12,817 bases of DNA, from assembly GCA_900770015.1 (NCBI GenBank), contig CAAGIU010000321.1, positions 1 through 12,817 of the forward strand, read 5' to 3'. The stretch comes from an uncultured Oscillospiraceae bacterium. GTDB lineage: Bacteria > Bacillota_A > Clostridia > Oscillospirales > Oscillospiraceae. A model generated the notes under the pieces. It had not been told where the DNA came from. It saw only the letters and a list, made by a program, of their open reading frames with translations, and ran no database searches. The position numbers and the translations under genes are program-made. This document shows positions 12,354 to 12,817 of this stretch, piece by piece; the stretch's first letter is position 1; each line of letters starts with the position of its first letter.

Positions 12354-12817
12354 ATGTCCGAAAAACAAACCAACAAAGAGCGCATCAAAGAGATCACCGC
12401 TGGCATTGAGAAAGGCATTATGGAGATATTTGAAAGTGACCGCTACCGCAACTATCTCACCACCATGAGCCGCTTCCACAGGTATTCCCTGAACAATGTC
12501 ATGCTGATCCACGCCCAGCGGCCCGGTGCCACGTTGGTAGCTGGCTTCAGCAAGTGGAAAAACAGCTTCGGGCGTCACGTTAAAAAGGGCGAAAAGGGCA
12601 TCCAGATTCTTGCCCCCACCCCCTACAAAATCAAGGTGGACAAGGAGAAGCTGGACCCGGATACCAAACTTCCCATGCTGGACGATGAAGGGAAACCCAT
12701 CACCGAGGAAAAGGAAGTCACCATTCCCATGTTCAAGGTAGTGTCCGTATTCGATGTTTCCCAGACCGATGGAAAGCCCCTGCCGCAGATTTCCTTCAGT
12801 CTGACCGGGGATGTGGC
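12354..12817 (+). CDS. ArdC-like antirestriction protein, 3' end missing
   Basis: The first 154 residues of a larger protein are present; the frame runs open off the window end. It starts MSEKQTNKERIKEITAGIEK, then FHRYSLNNVMLIHAQRPGATLVAGFSKW and HVKKGEKGIQILAP, the pattern of the ArdC N-terminal single-strand-DNA-binding domain (about 15-100). A charged insert (about 105-125, KEKLDPDTKLPMLDDEGKP) precedes MFKVVSVFDVSQTDGKPLP, which also matches. ArdC proteins coat incoming single-stranded DNA and protect it from restriction; many mobile-element versions carry a C-terminal metalloprotease-like or extra domain that cannot be seen here. ATG 12354 follows AAAGGAG (12341-12347) at 6-nt spacing. 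It is divergent from the toxin-antitoxin pair and begins another plus-strand unit after the operon terminator. Confidence 0.85.
   Translation, partial: MSEKQTNKERIKEITAGIEKGIMEIFESDRYRNYLTTMSRFHRYSLNNVMLIHAQRPGATLVAGFSKWKNSFGRHVKKGEKGIQILAPTPYKIKVDKEKLDPDTKLPMLDDEGKPITEEKEVTIPMFKVVSVFDVSQTDGKPLPQISFSLTGDV

Noticed and set aside
12249..12578. N-terminal extension of the antitoxin on the minus strand
   Set aside because: It would cover the antitoxin promoter and run opposite to the start of the ArdC-like gene; the product there has no RelB character.

Overview
The window looks like part of the transfer region of a Tn1549/CTn-type integrative conjugative element from a Gram-positive Clostridia-class bacterium, probably an Oscillospiraceae/Ruminococcaceae gut anaerobe. 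The LPXTG surface protein, the sortases and the absence of outer-membrane secretion parts indicate Gram-positive. The fairly GC-rich coding DNA and the order TrbL/VirB6-like, PrgI, VirB4, NlpC/P60 (CD1108-like), DUF4315, DUF4366 (CD1107-like), topoisomerase III, Cys-rich VLP protein and ArdC-like protein match the Clostridia elements of that type. No relaxase, coupling protein or integrase lies in the window, so both ends of the element are outside it. Family names come from recognition of motifs and gene order; no search was run.

Region 1 (1-2457) is a surface module. It holds the 3' end of an LPXTG pilin/adhesin gene, a terminator-like hairpin, and two overlapping class C-like sortase genes. 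Region 2 (2482-8960) is the type IV secretion core: a polytopic TrbL/VirB6-like channel protein, a PrgI (VirB3-like) protein apparently starting at an ATT codon, the VirB4 ATPase, a membrane-anchored NlpC/P60 wall hydrolase, a short coiled-coil DUF4315 protein and an exported, membrane-anchored DUF4366 protein. Region 3 (8957-11524) holds a 59-residue CxxC protein, a complete DNA topoisomerase III and a Cys-rich VLP protein. From 3395 to 11524 nearly every gene overlaps the next, often as ATGA, so this is one translationally coupled operon. It ends at a strong intrinsic terminator (11629-11673).

Region 4 (11525-12353) separates that operon from the next plus-strand gene. A 158-bp stretch of nested inverted repeats is followed by a minus-strand RelB/DinJ-YafQ-type toxin-antitoxin pair with its own well-formed promoter and a direct repeat that could be its operator. 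Region 5 (12354 to the end) is the start of an ArdC-like antirestriction gene that runs off the window.

Together the genes would export and anchor a surface adhesin or pilus, open the donor wall locally, drive DNA through a VirB6/VirB3/VirB4 channel, manage DNA topology, stabilise the element by addiction, and help incoming DNA escape restriction. I see no wholly new system. The least ordinary points are the twin sortases next to the adhesin, the ATT start with its Shine-Dalgarno in a hairpin loop, the 77-bp prgI/virB4 dual-coding overlap, the structured 11513-11624 region, and the unlisted small CxxC gene.
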